Origin: Ascidia mentula
Lineage: Eukaryota > Chordata > Ascidiacea > Phlebobranchia > Ascidiidae
NCBI GenBank assembly: GCA_947561715.1
Contig: OX387201.1
Span: 8,456,001 to 8,520,000 of the forward strand
Length of the DNA stretch: 64,000 bases
Reading direction: 5' to 3'
The position numbers were made by a program, and so were the translations under genes. The notes beneath the pieces are model-generated. The model saw nothing but the letters and a program-made list of their open reading frames with translations. It was not told where the DNA came from and ran no database searches. Positions 13,257-25,274 of the stretch are shown one piece after another (positions within the stretch are counted from its first letter, which is position 1; each line of letters begins with the position of its first letter).

Positions 13257-13517
13257 ACATGCAATACAATATGCTTCAGTCTTTGTTCTTACAACTTGAT
13301 ATTGAAACAGTATTAAAACTTGCTGCTCCAGGTGAGGCTCGAACTCACAACCTCCGCATGTCTCCGTAACTGTCATATAAGTACGGCGCGCTAACCGATT
13401 GCGCCACTGGAGCTGGTTTGCTCTTATTTTCAGTGCATGTTGTACAGCATGGCGACAACAACACCGACAGATAATATATTTCCTGCAGATAAATTCGAAA
13501 AAACATTTCTAGCCACT

Positions 13518-13589
13518 TGCCTCCAGCGAGGTTTGAACTCGCGACCCCTGGTTTGCGAGACCAGTGCTCTACCACTGAGCTATAGAGAC
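13518..13589 (-). tRNA. Thr-CGT body with Ala anticodon CGC
   Basis: The loop is CTCGCAA. The rest of the gene is identical to the reference Thr-CGT copy, including the terminator, so it should be transcribed. It lacks the G3:U70 pair that marks true tRNA-Ala. It could insert a non-Ala residue at GCG codons, or stay uncharged. Confidence 0.88.
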
Positions 13590-13713
13590 CAACTAGCACA
13601 CTGAAACAATCACATTATACTTGTAGTAATGTGGAATCAAATATTAGCTTTGAGGAATGCTATTGGCAGGGGAGCCGAAGAGAAAGATTAGATATCCTCA
13701 AATAAAAAAAGAT

Positions 13714-13917
13714 TGTCAGAAGTGGGATTCGAACACACGCCTCCATTCGGAGACCAGAACACCCATACCACCGTAATTCAGTGCAGCATAGAAGCTTGAG
13801 TCTGGCGCCTTAGACCACTCGGCCATCCTGACATGCGAATGAACCTTCCATGCAAATAGTTAACTACCATTTTCGGAGGAGATGAATATAAAAATTATTA
13901 CGTCCCTGGGTGGGCTC

Positions 13918-13968
<51 letters not shown>

Positions 13969-14631
13969 AGAGACGCACGTCCATCAGCCGCTCAACGCAC
14001 TGATGAAAAATTTTCTCTACATGTTCCAATTTTCTTTGTGGCACATCTTCCACAAACCAGCTAGTTGCCAGCATTGTGCACAACTTAGTACCACATTGTG
14101 TCGGTTGATCTGTTAAAACCAGTTATCTTTTGAGACTTGCGCATTAGAGTTTGTAAGGCTATTCCGGTTCAAAATCAGACATGCACGAAATTTAGGTCAC
14201 TGTAATACTTACAAATAGATTAAAATAGGCACCGCCGGGGATCGAACCCGTGATCTCCTGTTTACTAGACAGGCACTTTACCGCTAAGCCACGGCACCAC
14301 ATGCAATACAGTATGCTTCAGTCTTTGTTCTTACAACTTGATATTGAAACAGTATTAAAACTTGCTGCTCCAGGTGAGACTCGAACTCACAACTTCCGCA
14401 TGTCTCCGTAACTGTCAGATAAGTACGGCGCGCTAACCGATTGCGCCACTGTAGCTGGTTTGCACTTATTTTCAGTGCATGTTGTACAGCACGGCGACAA
14501 CAACACCGACAGATAATATATTTCCTGCAGATAAATTCGTAAAAACATTTCAAGCCACTTGCGTCCAGCGAGGTTTGAACTAGCGACCCCTGGTGTACGA
14601 GACCAGTGCTCTACCACTGAGCTATAGAGAC
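13714..14631 (-). tRNA. Block 1 unit 2: Leu, Asn, Thr-AGT, Ile, Thr-CGT
   Basis: Leu 13714-13832 (one T-stem mismatch), Asn 13901-13974, Thr-AGT 14227-14298 (T3:G70 beside G4:U69), Ile 14366-14455 (A37 to C, acceptor pair 4 broken), Thr-CGT 14560-14631 (A38 to C, acceptor and T-stem mismatches). Confidence 0.93.
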
Positions 14632-14755
14632 CAACTAGCACACTGAAACAATCACATTATACTTGTAGTAATGTGGAATCAAATATTAGCTTTGAGGAAT
14701 GCTATTGGCAGGGGAGCCGAAGATCAAGATTAGATATCCTCAAATAAAAAAAGAT

Positions 14756-14959
14756 TGTCAGAAGTGGGATTCGAACCCACGCCTCCATTCGGAGACCAGA
14801 ACACCCATACCACCATAATTCAGTGCAGCATAGAAGCTTGAGTCTGGCGCCTTAGACCACTCGGCCATCCTGACATGCGAATGAACCTTCCATGCAAATA
14901 GGTAACTACCATTTTCGGAGGAGATGAATGTAAAAATTATTACGTCCCTGGGTGGGCTC

Positions 14960-15010
<51 letters not shown>

Positions 15011-15673
15011 AGAGACGCACGACCATCAGCCGCTCAACGCACTGATGAAAACTTTTCTCTACATGTTCCAATTTTCTTTGTTGCCCATCTTCCACAAACC
15101 AGCTAGTTGCCAGCATTGTGCACAACTTAGTACCACATTGTGTCGGTTGATCTGTTAAAACCAGTTATCTTTTGAGACTTGCGCATCAGAGTTTGTAAGT
15201 CTATTCCGGTTCAAAATCAGACATGCACGAAATTTAGGTCACTGTAATACTTACAAATAGATTAAAATAGGCACCGCCGGGGATCGAACCCGTGATCTCC
15301 TGTTTACTAGACAGGCACTTTACCACTAAGCCACGGCACCACATGCAATACAGTATGCTTCAGTCTTTGTTTTCACAACTTGATATTGAAACAGTATTAA
15401 AACTTGCTGCTCCAGGTGAGACTCGAACTCACAACTTCCGCATGTCTCCGTAACTGTCAGATAAGTACGGCGCGCTAACCGATTGCGCCACTGGAGCTGG
15501 TTTGATCTTATTTTCAGTGCATGTTGTACAGCACGGCGACAACAACACCGACAGATAATATATTTCCTGCAGATAAATTCGTAAAAACATTTCAAGCCAC
15601 TTGCGTCCAGAGAGGTTTGAACTAGCGACCCCTGGTGTACGAGACCAGTGCTCTACCACTGAGCTATAGAGAC
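14756..15673 (-). tRNA. Block 1 unit 3: Leu, Asn, Thr-AGT, Ile, Thr-CGT
   Basis: Leu 14756-14874, Asn 14943-15016, Thr-AGT 15269-15340 (T3:G70 and G4:U69), Ile 15408-15497 (A37 to C), Thr-CGT 15602-15673 (same A38 to C and T-stem changes as unit 2). Confidence 0.93.
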
Positions 15674-15797
15674 CAACTAGCACACTGAAACAATCACATT
15701 ATACTTGTAGTAATGTGGAATCAAATATTAGCTTTGAGGAATGCTATTGGCAGGGGAGCCGAAGAGAAAGATTAGATATCCTCAAATAAAAAAAGAT

Positions 15798-16001
15798 TGT
15801 CAGAAGTGGGATTCGAACCCACGCCTCCATTCGGAGACCAGAACACCCATACCACCATAATTCAGTGCAGCATAGAAGCTTGAGTCTGGCGTCTTAGACC
15901 ACTCGGCCATCCTGACATGCGAATGAACCTTCCACGCAAATAGTTAACTACCATTTTCGGAGGAGATGAATGTAAAAATTATTACGTCCCTGGGTGGGCT
16001 C

Positions 16002-16052
<51 letters not shown>

Positions 16053-16715
16053 AGAGACGCACGACCATCAGCCGCTCAACGCACTGATGAAAACTTTTCT
16101 CTACATGTTCCAATTTTCTTTGTTGCCCATCTTCCACAAACCAGCTAGTTGCCAGCATTGTGCACAACTTAGTACCACATTGTGTCGGTTGATCTGTTAA
16201 AACCAGTTATCTTTTGAGACTTGCGCATCAGAGTTGGTAAGGCTATTCCGGTTCAAAATCAGACATGCACGAAATGTAGGTCACTGTAATACTTACCAAT
16301 AGATTAAAATACGCACCGCCGGGGATCGAACCCCGGATCTCCTGTTTACTAGACAGGCGCTTTACCACTAAGCCACGGCGCCACATGCAATACAGTATGC
16401 TTCAGTCTTTGTTCTTACAACTTGATATTAAAACAGTATTAAAACTTGCTGCTCCAGGCGAGGCTCGAACTTACAACTTCCGCATGTCTCCGTAACAGTC
16501 ATATAAGTACGGCGCGCTATCCGATTGCGCCACTGGAGCTGGTTTGCTCTTATTTTCAGTGCATGTTGTACAGCACGGCGACAACAACACCGACAGATAA
16601 TATATTTCCTGCAGATAAATTCGAAAAAACATTTCTGGCCACTTGCCTCCAGCGAGGTTTGAACTCGCGACCCCTGGTTTACGAGACCAGTGTTCTACCA
16701 CTGAGCTATAGAGAC
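15798..16715 (-). tRNA. Block 1 unit 4: Leu, Asn, Thr-AGT, Ile, Thr-CGT
   Basis: Leu 15798-15916, Asn 15985-16058, Thr-AGT 16311-16382 (pair 1:72 broken, C72 to G), Ile 16450-16539 (changes in T stem and D loop), Thr-CGT 16644-16715 (one D-stem change). Confidence 0.93.
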
Positions 16716-16840
16716 CAACTAGCACACTGAAACAATCACATTCTTCTTGTAGTAATGTGGAATCAAATATTAGCTTTGAGGAATGCTATTGGCAGGGGAG
16801 CCGAAGAGAAAGATTAGATATCCTCAAATAAAAAAAAGAT

Positions 16841-17044
16841 TGTCATAAGTGGGATTCGAACCCACGCCTCCATTCGGAGACCAGAACACCCATACCACCG
16901 TAATTCAGTGCTGCATAGAAGCTTGAGTCTGGCGCCTTAGACCACTCGGCCATCCTGACATGCGAATGAACCTTCCATGCAAATAGTTAACTACCATTTT
17001 CGGAGGAGATGAATGTAAAAATTATTACGTCCCTGGGTGGGCTC

Positions 17045-17095
<51 letters not shown>

Positions 17096-17758
17096 AGAGA
17101 CGCACGACCATCAGCCGCTCAACGCACTGATGAAAACTTTTCTCTACATGTTCCAATTTTCTTTGTTGCCCATCTTCCACAAACCAGCTAGTTGCCAGCA
17201 TTGTGCACAACTTAGTACCACATTGTGTCGGTTGATCTGTTAAAACCAGTTATCTTTTGAGACTTGCGCATCAGAGTTTGTAAGGCTATTCCGGTTCAAA
17301 ATCAGACATGCACGAAATTTAGGTCACTGTAATACTTACAAATAGATTAAAATAGGCACCGCCGGGGATCGAACCCGGGATCTCCTGTTTACTAGACAGG
17401 CGCTTTACCACTAAGCCACGGCGCCACATGCAATACAGTATGCTTCAGTCTTTGTTCTTACAACTTGATATTGAAACAGTATTAAAACTTGCTGCTCCAG
17501 GTGAGGCTCGAACTCACAACCTCCGCATGTCTCCGTAACTGTCATATAAGTACGGCGCGCTACCCGATTGCGCCACTGGAGCTGGTTTGCTCATATTTTC
17601 AGTGCATGTTGTACAGCACGGCGACAACAACACCGACAGATAATATACTTCCTGCAGATAAATTCGAAAAAACAATTCTAGCCACTTGCCTCCAGCGAGG
17701 TTTGAACTCGCGACCCCTGGTTTAAGAGACCAGTGCTCTACCACTGAGCTATAGAGAC
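16841..17758 (-). tRNA. Block 1 unit 5: Leu, Asn, Thr-AGT, Ile, Thr-body(CTT)
   Basis: Leu 16841-16959 (acceptor pair 5:68 broken), Asn 17028-17101, Thr-AGT 17354-17425, Ile 17493-17582, Thr-body with CTT anticodon 17687-17758. Confidence 0.94.
17687..17758 (-). tRNA. Thr-CGT body with Lys anticodon CTT (copy 1)
   Basis: The anticodon loop reads CTCTTAA; G35 to T turns CGT into CTT. Stems, D and T loops and terminator match the reference Thr-CGT gene. It would read AAG. ThrRS uses anticodon bases and LysRS recognises U35 and U36, so charging identity is uncertain. Confidence 0.9.
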
Positions 17759-17883
17759 CAACTAGCACACTGAAACAATCACATTATACTTGTAGTAATG
17801 TGGAATCAAATATTAGCTTTGAGGAATGCTATTGGCAGGGGAGCCGAAGAGAAAGATTAGATATCCTCAAATAAAAAAAAGAT

Positions 17884-18087
17884 TGTCATAAGTGGGATTC
17901 GAACCCACGCCTCCATTCGGAGACCAGAACACCCATACCACCGTAATTCAGTGCTGCATAGAAGCTTGAGTCTGGCGCCTTAGACCACTCGGCCATCCTG
18001 ACATGCGAATGAACCTTCCATGCAAATAGTTAACTACCATTTTCGGAGGAGATGAATGTAAAAATTATTACGTCCCTGGGTGGGCTC

Positions 18088-18138
<51 letters not shown>

Positions 18139-18801
18139 AGAGACGCACGACCATCAGCCGCTCAACGCACTGATGAAAACTTTTCTCTACATGTTCCAAT
18201 TTTCTTTGTTGCCCATCTTCCACAAACCAGCTAGTTGCCAGCATTGTGCACAACTTAGTACCACATTGTGTCGGTTGATCTGTTAAAACCAGTTATCTTT
18301 TGAGACTTGCGCATCAGAGTTTGTAAGGCTATTCCGGTTCAAAATCAGACATGCACGAAATTTAGGTCACTGTAATACTTACAAATACATTAAAATAGGC
18401 ACCGGCGGGGATCGAACCCGTGATCTCCTGTTTACTAGACAGGCGCTTTACCACTAAGCCACGGCGCCACATGCAATACAGTATGCTTCAGTCTTTGTTC
18501 TTACAACTTGATATTGAAACAGTATTAAAACTTGCTGCTCCAGGTGAGGCTCGAACTCACAACCTCCGCATGTCTCCGTAACTGTCATATAAGTACGGCG
18601 CGCTACCCGATTGCGCCACTGGAGCTGGTTTGCTCATATTTTCAGTGCATGTTGTACAGCACGGCGACAACAACACCGACAGATAATATACTTCCTGCAG
18701 ATAAATTCGAAAAAACAATTCTAGCCACTTGCCTCCAGCGAGGTTTGAACTCGCGACCCCTGGTTTAAGAGACCAGTGCTCTACCACTGAGCTATAGAGA
18801 C
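17884..18801 (-). tRNA. Block 1 unit 6: Leu, Asn, Thr-AGT, Ile, Thr-body(CTT)
   Basis: Leu 17884-18002, Asn 18071-18144, Thr-AGT 18397-18468 (T-stem pair 49:65 broken), Ile 18536-18625, Thr-body(CTT) 18730-18801. Nearly identical to unit 5, so it is a recent whole-unit duplicate. Confidence 0.94.
18730..18801 (-). tRNA. Thr-CGT body with Lys anticodon CTT (copy 2)
   Basis: Same CTCTTAA loop as in the unit to its left, spread by duplication of the unit and not by a second mutation. Confidence 0.9.
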
Positions 18802-18925
18802 CAACTAGCACACTGAAACAATCACATTATACTTGTAGTAATGTGGAATCAAATATTAGCTTTGAGGAATGCTATTGGCAGGGGAGCCGAAGAAAAAGAT
18901 TAGATATCTTCAAATTAAAAAAGAT

Positions 18926-19032
18926 TGTCAGAAGTGGGATTCGAACCCACGCCTCCATTCACCCATACCACCGTAATTCAGTGCAGCATAGAAGCTTGAG
19001 TCTGGCGCCTTAGACCACTCGGCCATCCTGAC
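18926..19032 (-). pseudogene. Broken tRNA-Leu(CAA), left part of the split unit
   Basis: Twelve bases are missing, removing the 3' anticodon stem and the start of the variable arm. It cannot form the tRNA fold. Its downstream partners (Asn onwards) resume 18 kb away at 37,099. Confidence 0.9.
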
Positions 19033-19059
19033 ATGCGAATGAACCTTACATGCAAATAG

Positions 19060-19063
19060 TTAA
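19060..19063. other. TTAA at the left edge of the 18-kb insertion
   Basis: Array identity runs through these four bases and stops at the next one. The matching TTAA lies at 37058-37061. Confidence 0.85.
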
Positions 19064-20908
19064 TATTCGCACAGATTTCTATGTTACATAGGCTTATATG
19101 TGGATCAAGTTTGGAAAAAACTTTGTGACCCGGTGTAAAAGTATCTTCCTCTGCCACGTTGTCAGCTGGACACAAACAACAAAGGTAGTGTGACGTCATA
19201 TTTACCAACTTATTGAATTGAGTGGGGGGCAAGTTCACGAGAAATTCTTATAGTGCGTTTGTAAATCAGTGCATTTCTTTTGCTCCGTCAGTTGTTCTAT
19301 TTTTAATAAAAAGTCTAATCTACATTCATACTCAGTCGTTACAACTATCTGCGCCAGATTGATGCAACAAAACCGTTAACCAAGTGTGGTCAACCGTTTC
19401 ACTGACGTCATGTTACAAAACCCATAAATTTCCTCGAAATGCTTTTGCTTAGTGGGCTAGGCGGTTATAGCGGCTTTTAAAGTGCTACATTTTCAGATAT
19501 CCAAATCGCCTGCGGACATTTGTTTGTTTACAAATACCACCATTGTAATCGTTGTGCCAGTTTGTTTCCGCTGTCACGAAAAATTTTTTTTTCAAACTTT
19601 TTTTTTACCATTTGTTCCACTAGCCAAACTGTATTTAAACCCTTAAAAATTAGGTTCAACCCTTCACAAAATGCGACCTTATAGGCTAAATACGGAATAG
19701 CTTTTTGCCGGAGCTGAACCTGTAAGTCTATGTTTGCAGAAGAACAAAGGTCGTCACGTGTTGCTTGTGTCTGTCACCATTGCCTATACCCTTGGTTAGC
19801 GGAGCGGTTATACCGACCATACGCAAGTGCAATGTAGGAAACGAATGTCATTGTACAACCTGCTGATGATTAACTCTGCTTTATTGTTGTAGAGAAAAGT
19901 ATTGTTTTGAAGGCAGCACAGCATCCTGCTGTTTGGTATAACCATAAAGGAAAATATTTCCTACCATAGGCAATTTTCTACATGTTCTGCACAAAATGCG
20001 TTAAAGCGCCAGGCACGTTTTTCACTACTGAAAGGTTGATATTATTTGTTTGGAATTTAGTTGTATGTATTATAATGGGAAAGTCTCAGAGAAATGACCG
20101 CTTGTAAAAAAAATATTCATTCTTAATTGTTGCAAAGTTGCCGTCGGGCTATTCTACAGTTTACTCGGCATGGTTTACTGCCCTTCAATATATTTTTTGC
20201 TGTCTCGCATCGTGGCTTGGAAAAAAGAAAAAATCTTTGTACAGAGGTGAAACATTGGAGTGTATAGTAACCTATGACAGCAGCAGCTTTGGTACAGGAA
20301 TTTCAGACCGCCTCGGCAGAGGCCAAACATAGGTAACCGTATAGATCTATTTAGGAAAGAAATTGCCAATTTTTGTAGTTGCGACAAGTGTTGTTTATTT
20401 TTCATTGCAATGCAAATATTTCTATCCTGTTTATGTTTCGGCGTTACTCCTGTTGCGTGATCATTGCTCTGAAACAGACTAACATTGTGTCAACTGCCCA
20501 CCTACATGCAAAAAACACTTGGTTTGAAGTAAACCTTACCATACAGCTGTTACAATAGTTCATATTGGCCAGAACGAGCAGAGGTGATCCGCATTACACT
20601 TTTTTTGCTGCATCTGTTTGTACTTTTTCTGGGCGGTTGCAAACATCACTTGCGCCTATTTGATTTGATGTGGTTGAAGACAGGACTGCGCAAATAAATC
20701 TAGTGTTTTTAATTACCTAAATCAGCCAGGTAAACAGTTTAAGAAAGGATCGTTTTTTCTTACGGAACGGTAAAATTTATTGAAAATGTACGAAAATGTT
20801 TTCAAATACTTGATAAGATTTTCCAAAAGTACCCAAACCTAATTGAATTATGTTTGTAACTTTGATGGAATCGTTCGCAGTGACGATAACTTTTGTTTTT
20901 GTTTTCAG
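19064..20908. other. GATM upstream region
   Basis: Non-coding, with poly-T and poly-A runs. Perfect CRE palindromes lie at 19191-19198 and 19403-19410 and a CACGTG E-box near 19,757. The 64-codon plus-strand ORF near 20,138 has no recognisable domain. Confidence 0.4.
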
Positions 20909-20947
20909 GGCCGACAAATAGGGTTGATTTACATTTTAGCGTACACA
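20909..20947 (+). other. GATM 5' leader after a strong 3' splice site
   Basis: TTTTTGTTTTCAG directly precedes a 39-base leader before the start codon. It could join a non-coding first exon or accept a spliced leader, as in tunicates and some other animals. The sequence alone cannot tell these apart. Confidence 0.4.
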
Positions 20948-23383
20948 ATGTATCTTGCTCAAAAGGCATTTGCTTCTTCCAGAAGAGCCTTAAGTAACAC
21001 CAGCTTACGAAGGAATTTGCTCACCAAAAAATATTCCTATTCAAACAGACGGTTGGCATCAACACAGGTAAACGAAAAGCAAATGTTGTTGCTGCCAGGC
21101 GTGATATTGGTAACAAGGGGTTTCTCGGGAAACATTTCATAACGACAAAAAGTATTGCAATATAAACCATTTCCAGGAGAAGGAAGATGATCCCAAGACA
21201 TTGAAGTCTCCAGTCTGCGCTCACAATGAGTGGGATCCGCTGGAGGAAGTTATCGTTGGTCGCCCTGACAACGCGTGTTTTCCCGGATATTCTATCGAAG
21301 TTAAGGTTCGTATACCAGTAAAAAGCAATATTACGACAAAACTTTCACGAATGTTTTACACTGCAGACGATTTGCCCGAGCAACATAGACCGCTGTTTCG
21401 CGATAATGCCGGAAAACCTTTCCCGCGTGAACACATAGCAAAAGCCATTAATCAAATCGAAGAAATGTGTAACGTTTTGCGCCAGGAAGGCGTCATTGTC
21501 CGTCGTCCAGACATCATAGATTGGAGCAAACCGTATAAGACGCCTGATTTCGAATCAACAGGCAGGTTATTTTTCAAAAGTTTCTAAACGGTCCTAAATG
21601 GTGACAAAATCACGTTTCTTGGAACTCGATAATCATTGTAAAACCACTCAAAAGGCTTTTCTGTCAAATAACTCTTAATTACGCTCGACGTTTTGGTTGC
21701 TAGGATATCGCGCGTAATTGTTTGCCCGACAGCGTCAGCAACAAACTCGATAATTATTGTGTATTGGCTCCACATTGCTTATCGATAATTATTGTTTAGC
21801 GGATTTTATTTTTGATTGTTATGATTAACTCATGCGTAAAAATGAAGTCATCTTGAAACTATACTTTTGATCTCCGTCAATATCACAGCAATCACATAAT
21901 TTACATCTATTTTATTCAACCATTTGTTTCGGGCCATGTCTAAATTGGGGTGGTTTTTCAACAAACGCGACCTTGTAGCACCGTTCAAGAATTGGTGTTT
22001 TGAAAATTCGTGTTGGTGAGAGTCTTTGAAATCCGTCGTTGCGCCGCGACGTGTCGAAGACCAACGAGTGGCAACCGATTTTTCGTTTGGCGAACACATT
22101 GTTCCTGGCATATATTGCTCGTGGTTACGGAAATACTGTAACTTCTGCACATGAAAGTTGGTGTTTGTAAAAGTGCAAAAGATTTCTTTAACGACCGTGG
22201 TCACTGCATGTAGGGCACAATGCCCACAGGGATAAGATGTAACAATACATAAGGTGGAAATCGTCAGTGATTTGCAACAGAATGGGGAAAGTTTCCCAGA
22301 ATAACTTATGAGGATTTGTCATTATCTCAAGGATTTTATGCGGCCATGCCGAGGGACATCCTGATGGTCATTGGCGAGGAGATTATAGAAGCGCCGATGG
22401 CTTGGCGATCAAGATTTTTTGAATACCGCGCATATCGTACCTTGATGAAGGAATATTTCAAACGTGGAGCAAAATGGACGACAGCACCGAAGCCGTTTAT
22501 GTCGGATGAGCTCTACGACATGGTAACTTTTAAGCAAAACTCTTTCAACGATAAATTATTATGTGGAAATTCTTCGTTGTAGTGCGTGTGGCCTGTTCAG
22601 CATCATTATTTCACATTTGTTATCTGAATATTCCGTTGCGAAAAACGTAAATGGTTCTACTTGGGATAAAAAGAAATGTTTAAATAGGCAATGGGCCGTG
22701 ACAATGCGCTCTCTGACACTGTTTTCTGAATCTGTTCTTCGAGGTTGGACTTAAGCTTTAGTATAAATTTTTGTGATAATTAGAATTACCCGTGGGATAA
22801 CAAAGACGAGAGAAGCAAGTTGGCGCTCGAAGGAAAATTTGTCACAACCGAGTTTGAACCTTGCTTCGACGCTGCCGACTTCATGAGATGTGGAAGAGAC
22901 ATTTTCGTTAGGCGTAGTCACGTGCGTATCGTTTCACGTGTGGTTCACGTATATGATATAATTATTCTCTGTGTTTGCGGTCATATCACTGTAAAAAAAA
23001 ACCTTTTTGGTAGAGGATGCGAATAAATCTTGATGTGTTGCAAATATATAACCGAAATCATAAGCATCCATCTGTCTGTTTTGAAGTGGTTATTTCTGAC
23101 AACAAAAATGCAGGGCCTTAATGATGATGATATACGATACGAGCTTTTACGAAGTACTTTGGTGTAAGACCGCCCTGGAGGAAGATAACAAATGGTGTAC
23201 TATGCATTACATTTTCAGGTCACAAACAGGTTTGGAGTGGAGTGGATGGCTCGTCACCTAGGTTCAGAATACAAAATTCACGCTATACATTTCGATGACA
23301 TGAATCCAATGCACATCGATACGTCTTTCGTTCCTATAAGACCAGGGCTATGGATTCGAAACCCTGATAGGTTTTGCTTTCAG
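20948..23383 (+). CDS. GATM: Glycine amidinotransferase (AGAT), exons without the 3' end
   Basis: AGAT transfers the amidino group of arginine to glycine, the first step of creatine synthesis, in the mitochondrial intermembrane space. Coding exons: 20948-21067 (mitochondrial presequence [16 protein letters not shown]..., Arg/Ser rich), 21177-21561 ([19 protein letters not shown]), 22332-22522 ([10 protein letters not shown]...[17 protein letters not shown]), 22784-22921 ([16 protein letters not shown]), 23219-23383 (NPMHIDTSF). All join in frame. The catalytic Asp (CFDAADF) and His (PMHID) are present. The final roughly 100 residues, including the catalytic Cys, are absent on this strand. The second exon has about 15 residues more than vertebrate GATM after EVK. 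The intron after 21561 has a GC donor (AG/GCAGGT). Confidence 0.9.
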
Positions 23384-23590
23384 GTATGCACAAAAACACG
23401 GCTTCAAGGGACCATGGCCCATAAAATGGATTAGATATCGCGGGTTAAACATAGTTAAATTTATATTGTGATATATTTCGGTGAAGACGTGTAATTGGAA
23501 ACCTTTCATACAAATTTTGTCCAACAATACATGTACGAAAATAAGTCGTTTTTGTCATCAATTTTCTCTCGTTGTGTTAAAATCGACTTA
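23384..23590. other. GATM intron up to the cassette breakpoint
   Basis: Starts with a good donor (GTATGC) but no plus-strand exon follows. The cassette homology starts near 23,590 at an A-run followed by CTCTCCGAG, so the gene structure breaks here. Confidence 0.55.
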
Positions 23591-23764
23591 CAAAAAAAAC
23601 TCTCCGAGTTCTGTGGTTGTTTTATAACATTGAAAGTACAAGGAAGCATTTACATTTTTAAACGCAATATACTTGTATCCTTTACGCTCTATGGAAACTC
23701 TACATTTGCATATAAAAATATCGTATGAGGTTTCCACAACAAAACAATTTCCTTATTGCAGTTT

Positions 23765-23874
23765 TCAAAAATATGACTCAAGCGTTCCTTTTCTTCTGAC
23801 GTCAGTTGTCCAGCAATGGAATCCTCCGCCGATGGAATTAGCGTAACTAATATCGTTAGGAATTGGTTGAATAC
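23765..23874 (-). pseudogene. GATM: Inverted GATM terminal exon, copy 1 (intact)
   Basis: The minus strand reads [20 protein letters not shown] then [15 protein letters not shown] and a stop, the C-terminus of GATM with the catalytic Cys in GGGFHCW. The acceptor TTTAAACAG is intact and the exon is 110 bases. It lies opposite in direction to the GATM exons 400 bp away, so it cannot be spliced to them as placed. The exon encoding the region just before it is not found on either strand. Confidence 0.9.
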
Positions 23875-25274
23875 CTGTTTAAACGCAAAATGGATTGAAA
23901 AATCTCAAATTCACAACATGATTTTTAGGTATATGGTAAACTTGCAAACAATATTCATTACTATTCATTAGTTGGAATTGGTATAACTTAGTAACAATTA
24001 TTGGCCATGTCTGCATCTCCCTATAAAAATACATTATTGACTCTATCGCTTTTAGAGAAGTATTTTGTTTAATTGATAAATTGCTGCTAGGTCTGTGTTA
24101 TTCAAACAAAGTTAGTTTTCGATATGTTAACTGGCAGAATATATTTTTGGGGTGCAATAAAATACAAATTCGGTCAGGCAAAACCTGGTCAGACTATACA
24201 CTATGAATGGAAATATTAAAAGTTCGTATATTGATAATCTTATGAACACCCAAAAATGGTGCTGAAAGTAAGTCACGATTTTAGCCGGAGAATTCTCCGT
24301 TAGATATATTCGATTATTTCGTAGAATAGCTGTAATCGTACTTAAACCTCGATTCATATATATTTTACTCCAAAATTCACAGCCAGTAACTTACAAACTG
24401 ATTTAATCTGTATTCAAGTTGCTTTTTTGATTATAAAGTTGCTTCTTTGAGTATAAAGTTGCTTCTTTGATTATAAAGAATTAATTTGGCCATAAGATTC
24501 AAGTTGCTTCCGTTTTTGCCTTCATTCGTATTTGCAGTAGTTTTTGTAGTTGAAGTAGTTTCATTTATGCATGATTAATTTAACTGGAAAAAGGTTGAGC
24601 CAGTTAACGATTAAAGGTATTGATGTAAATACGACCCTACTATAACTTGTGGTTGTTTCTAGCACTTGTCCGCTTATTACCATTGAGAATGGATAAAATT
24701 TTGACATAAAAGCCAAAAAATGTTTAAAGCTGTGGTATAGTAAAGATAACAAAAGCATTGAGCATACAAAAAAGTTATGTTTATTTAAAACAACAATAAA
24801 TAGGTAGATCTGTTACCATTCATAATTCAGTGTTAGTATTTCCTGATCGTCGGCTTCCTCAGCCACAGTATGTCTGTTGTATCTTTTTACAGAAACAGCT
24901 TACTTTAAAACTGAGCAAATGAATTAGCAAAAAGTAATTGATAAAGTCTCCTTCAAATTTTAATAGTCTCCTCCGCTTTTTTCGTCTTTGCTTGCAACAT
25001 TCATTTTTATTTGGGTAATTAATCCACAGTCAAAACACAACAATACAAATAAAATTAGTATTTTTTTGAATATCACAAAACATATCAATACAAAGCACAC
25101 AACAGACTAAATAGAATTGCAGAAACAAAAACGAAAATGCAACTTATTTAATATTGTCACAAATGGTTATCAGGAGGTCATGATCCAAAAACAAAATAGT
25201 TACTAAAAAAACAACAGTCTACGTGAGATGGACAAGTGATTGTGATTTGCTTTGATTTCCTTTGGCAACATTTT
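23875..25274. other. Spacer between GATM exon copy 1 and 7TM gene A
   Basis: AT-rich, holding the 3' untranslated region of gene A. No credible coding sequence. Several AATAAA-like polyadenylation signals are present on the minus strand. Confidence 0.5.
24417..24478. repeat. Three tandem 20-base repeats
   Basis: Three copies of AAGTTGCTTCTTTGATTAT-like sequence. The same block recurs in cassette 2 near 31152-31214. Confidence 0.8.

Larger units (their letters stand above)
12709..13589 (-). tRNA. Block 1 unit 1: Leu, Asn, Thr-body(AGC), Ile, Thr-body(CGC)
   Basis: Leu 12709-12827, Asn 12896-12969, Thr-body with AGC anticodon 13185-13256, Ile 13324-13413, Thr-body with CGC anticodon 13518-13589. 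The edge unit is diverged: 37 bases are missing from the Asn-Thr spacer and the Asn T stem is mispaired. Confidence 0.92.
12590..19063 (-). repeat. tRNA array block 1: six full units plus the left part of a split unit
   Basis: Tandem repeat of about 1,042 bp per unit with five tRNA genes in each, all transcribed leftwards, 31 tRNA copies in all. Homology starts near 12,590 in the Thr-CGT to Leu spacer and stops exactly at the TTAA at 19060-19063. Spacers are about as well conserved as the tRNA genes, which shows array-wide homogenisation by unequal crossing-over or conversion. The outermost units carry the most damage. Confidence 0.95.

Noticed and set aside
12590..19063. CRISPR-like or satellite repeat
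   Set aside because: Units are 1 kb long, contain folded tRNA genes and have no short repeat-spacer pattern.
19790..19860. Possible tRNA-like sequence (GGTTAGCGGAGCGGTTATACC) upstream of GATM
   Set aside because: It resembles part of a D arm but there is no T arm, acceptor pairing or anticodon stem.
20138..20332. 64-codon plus-strand ORF upstream of GATM
   Set aside because: No recognisable domain, and it overlaps a minus-strand ORF of similar length. It could be part of a leader but nothing supports it.
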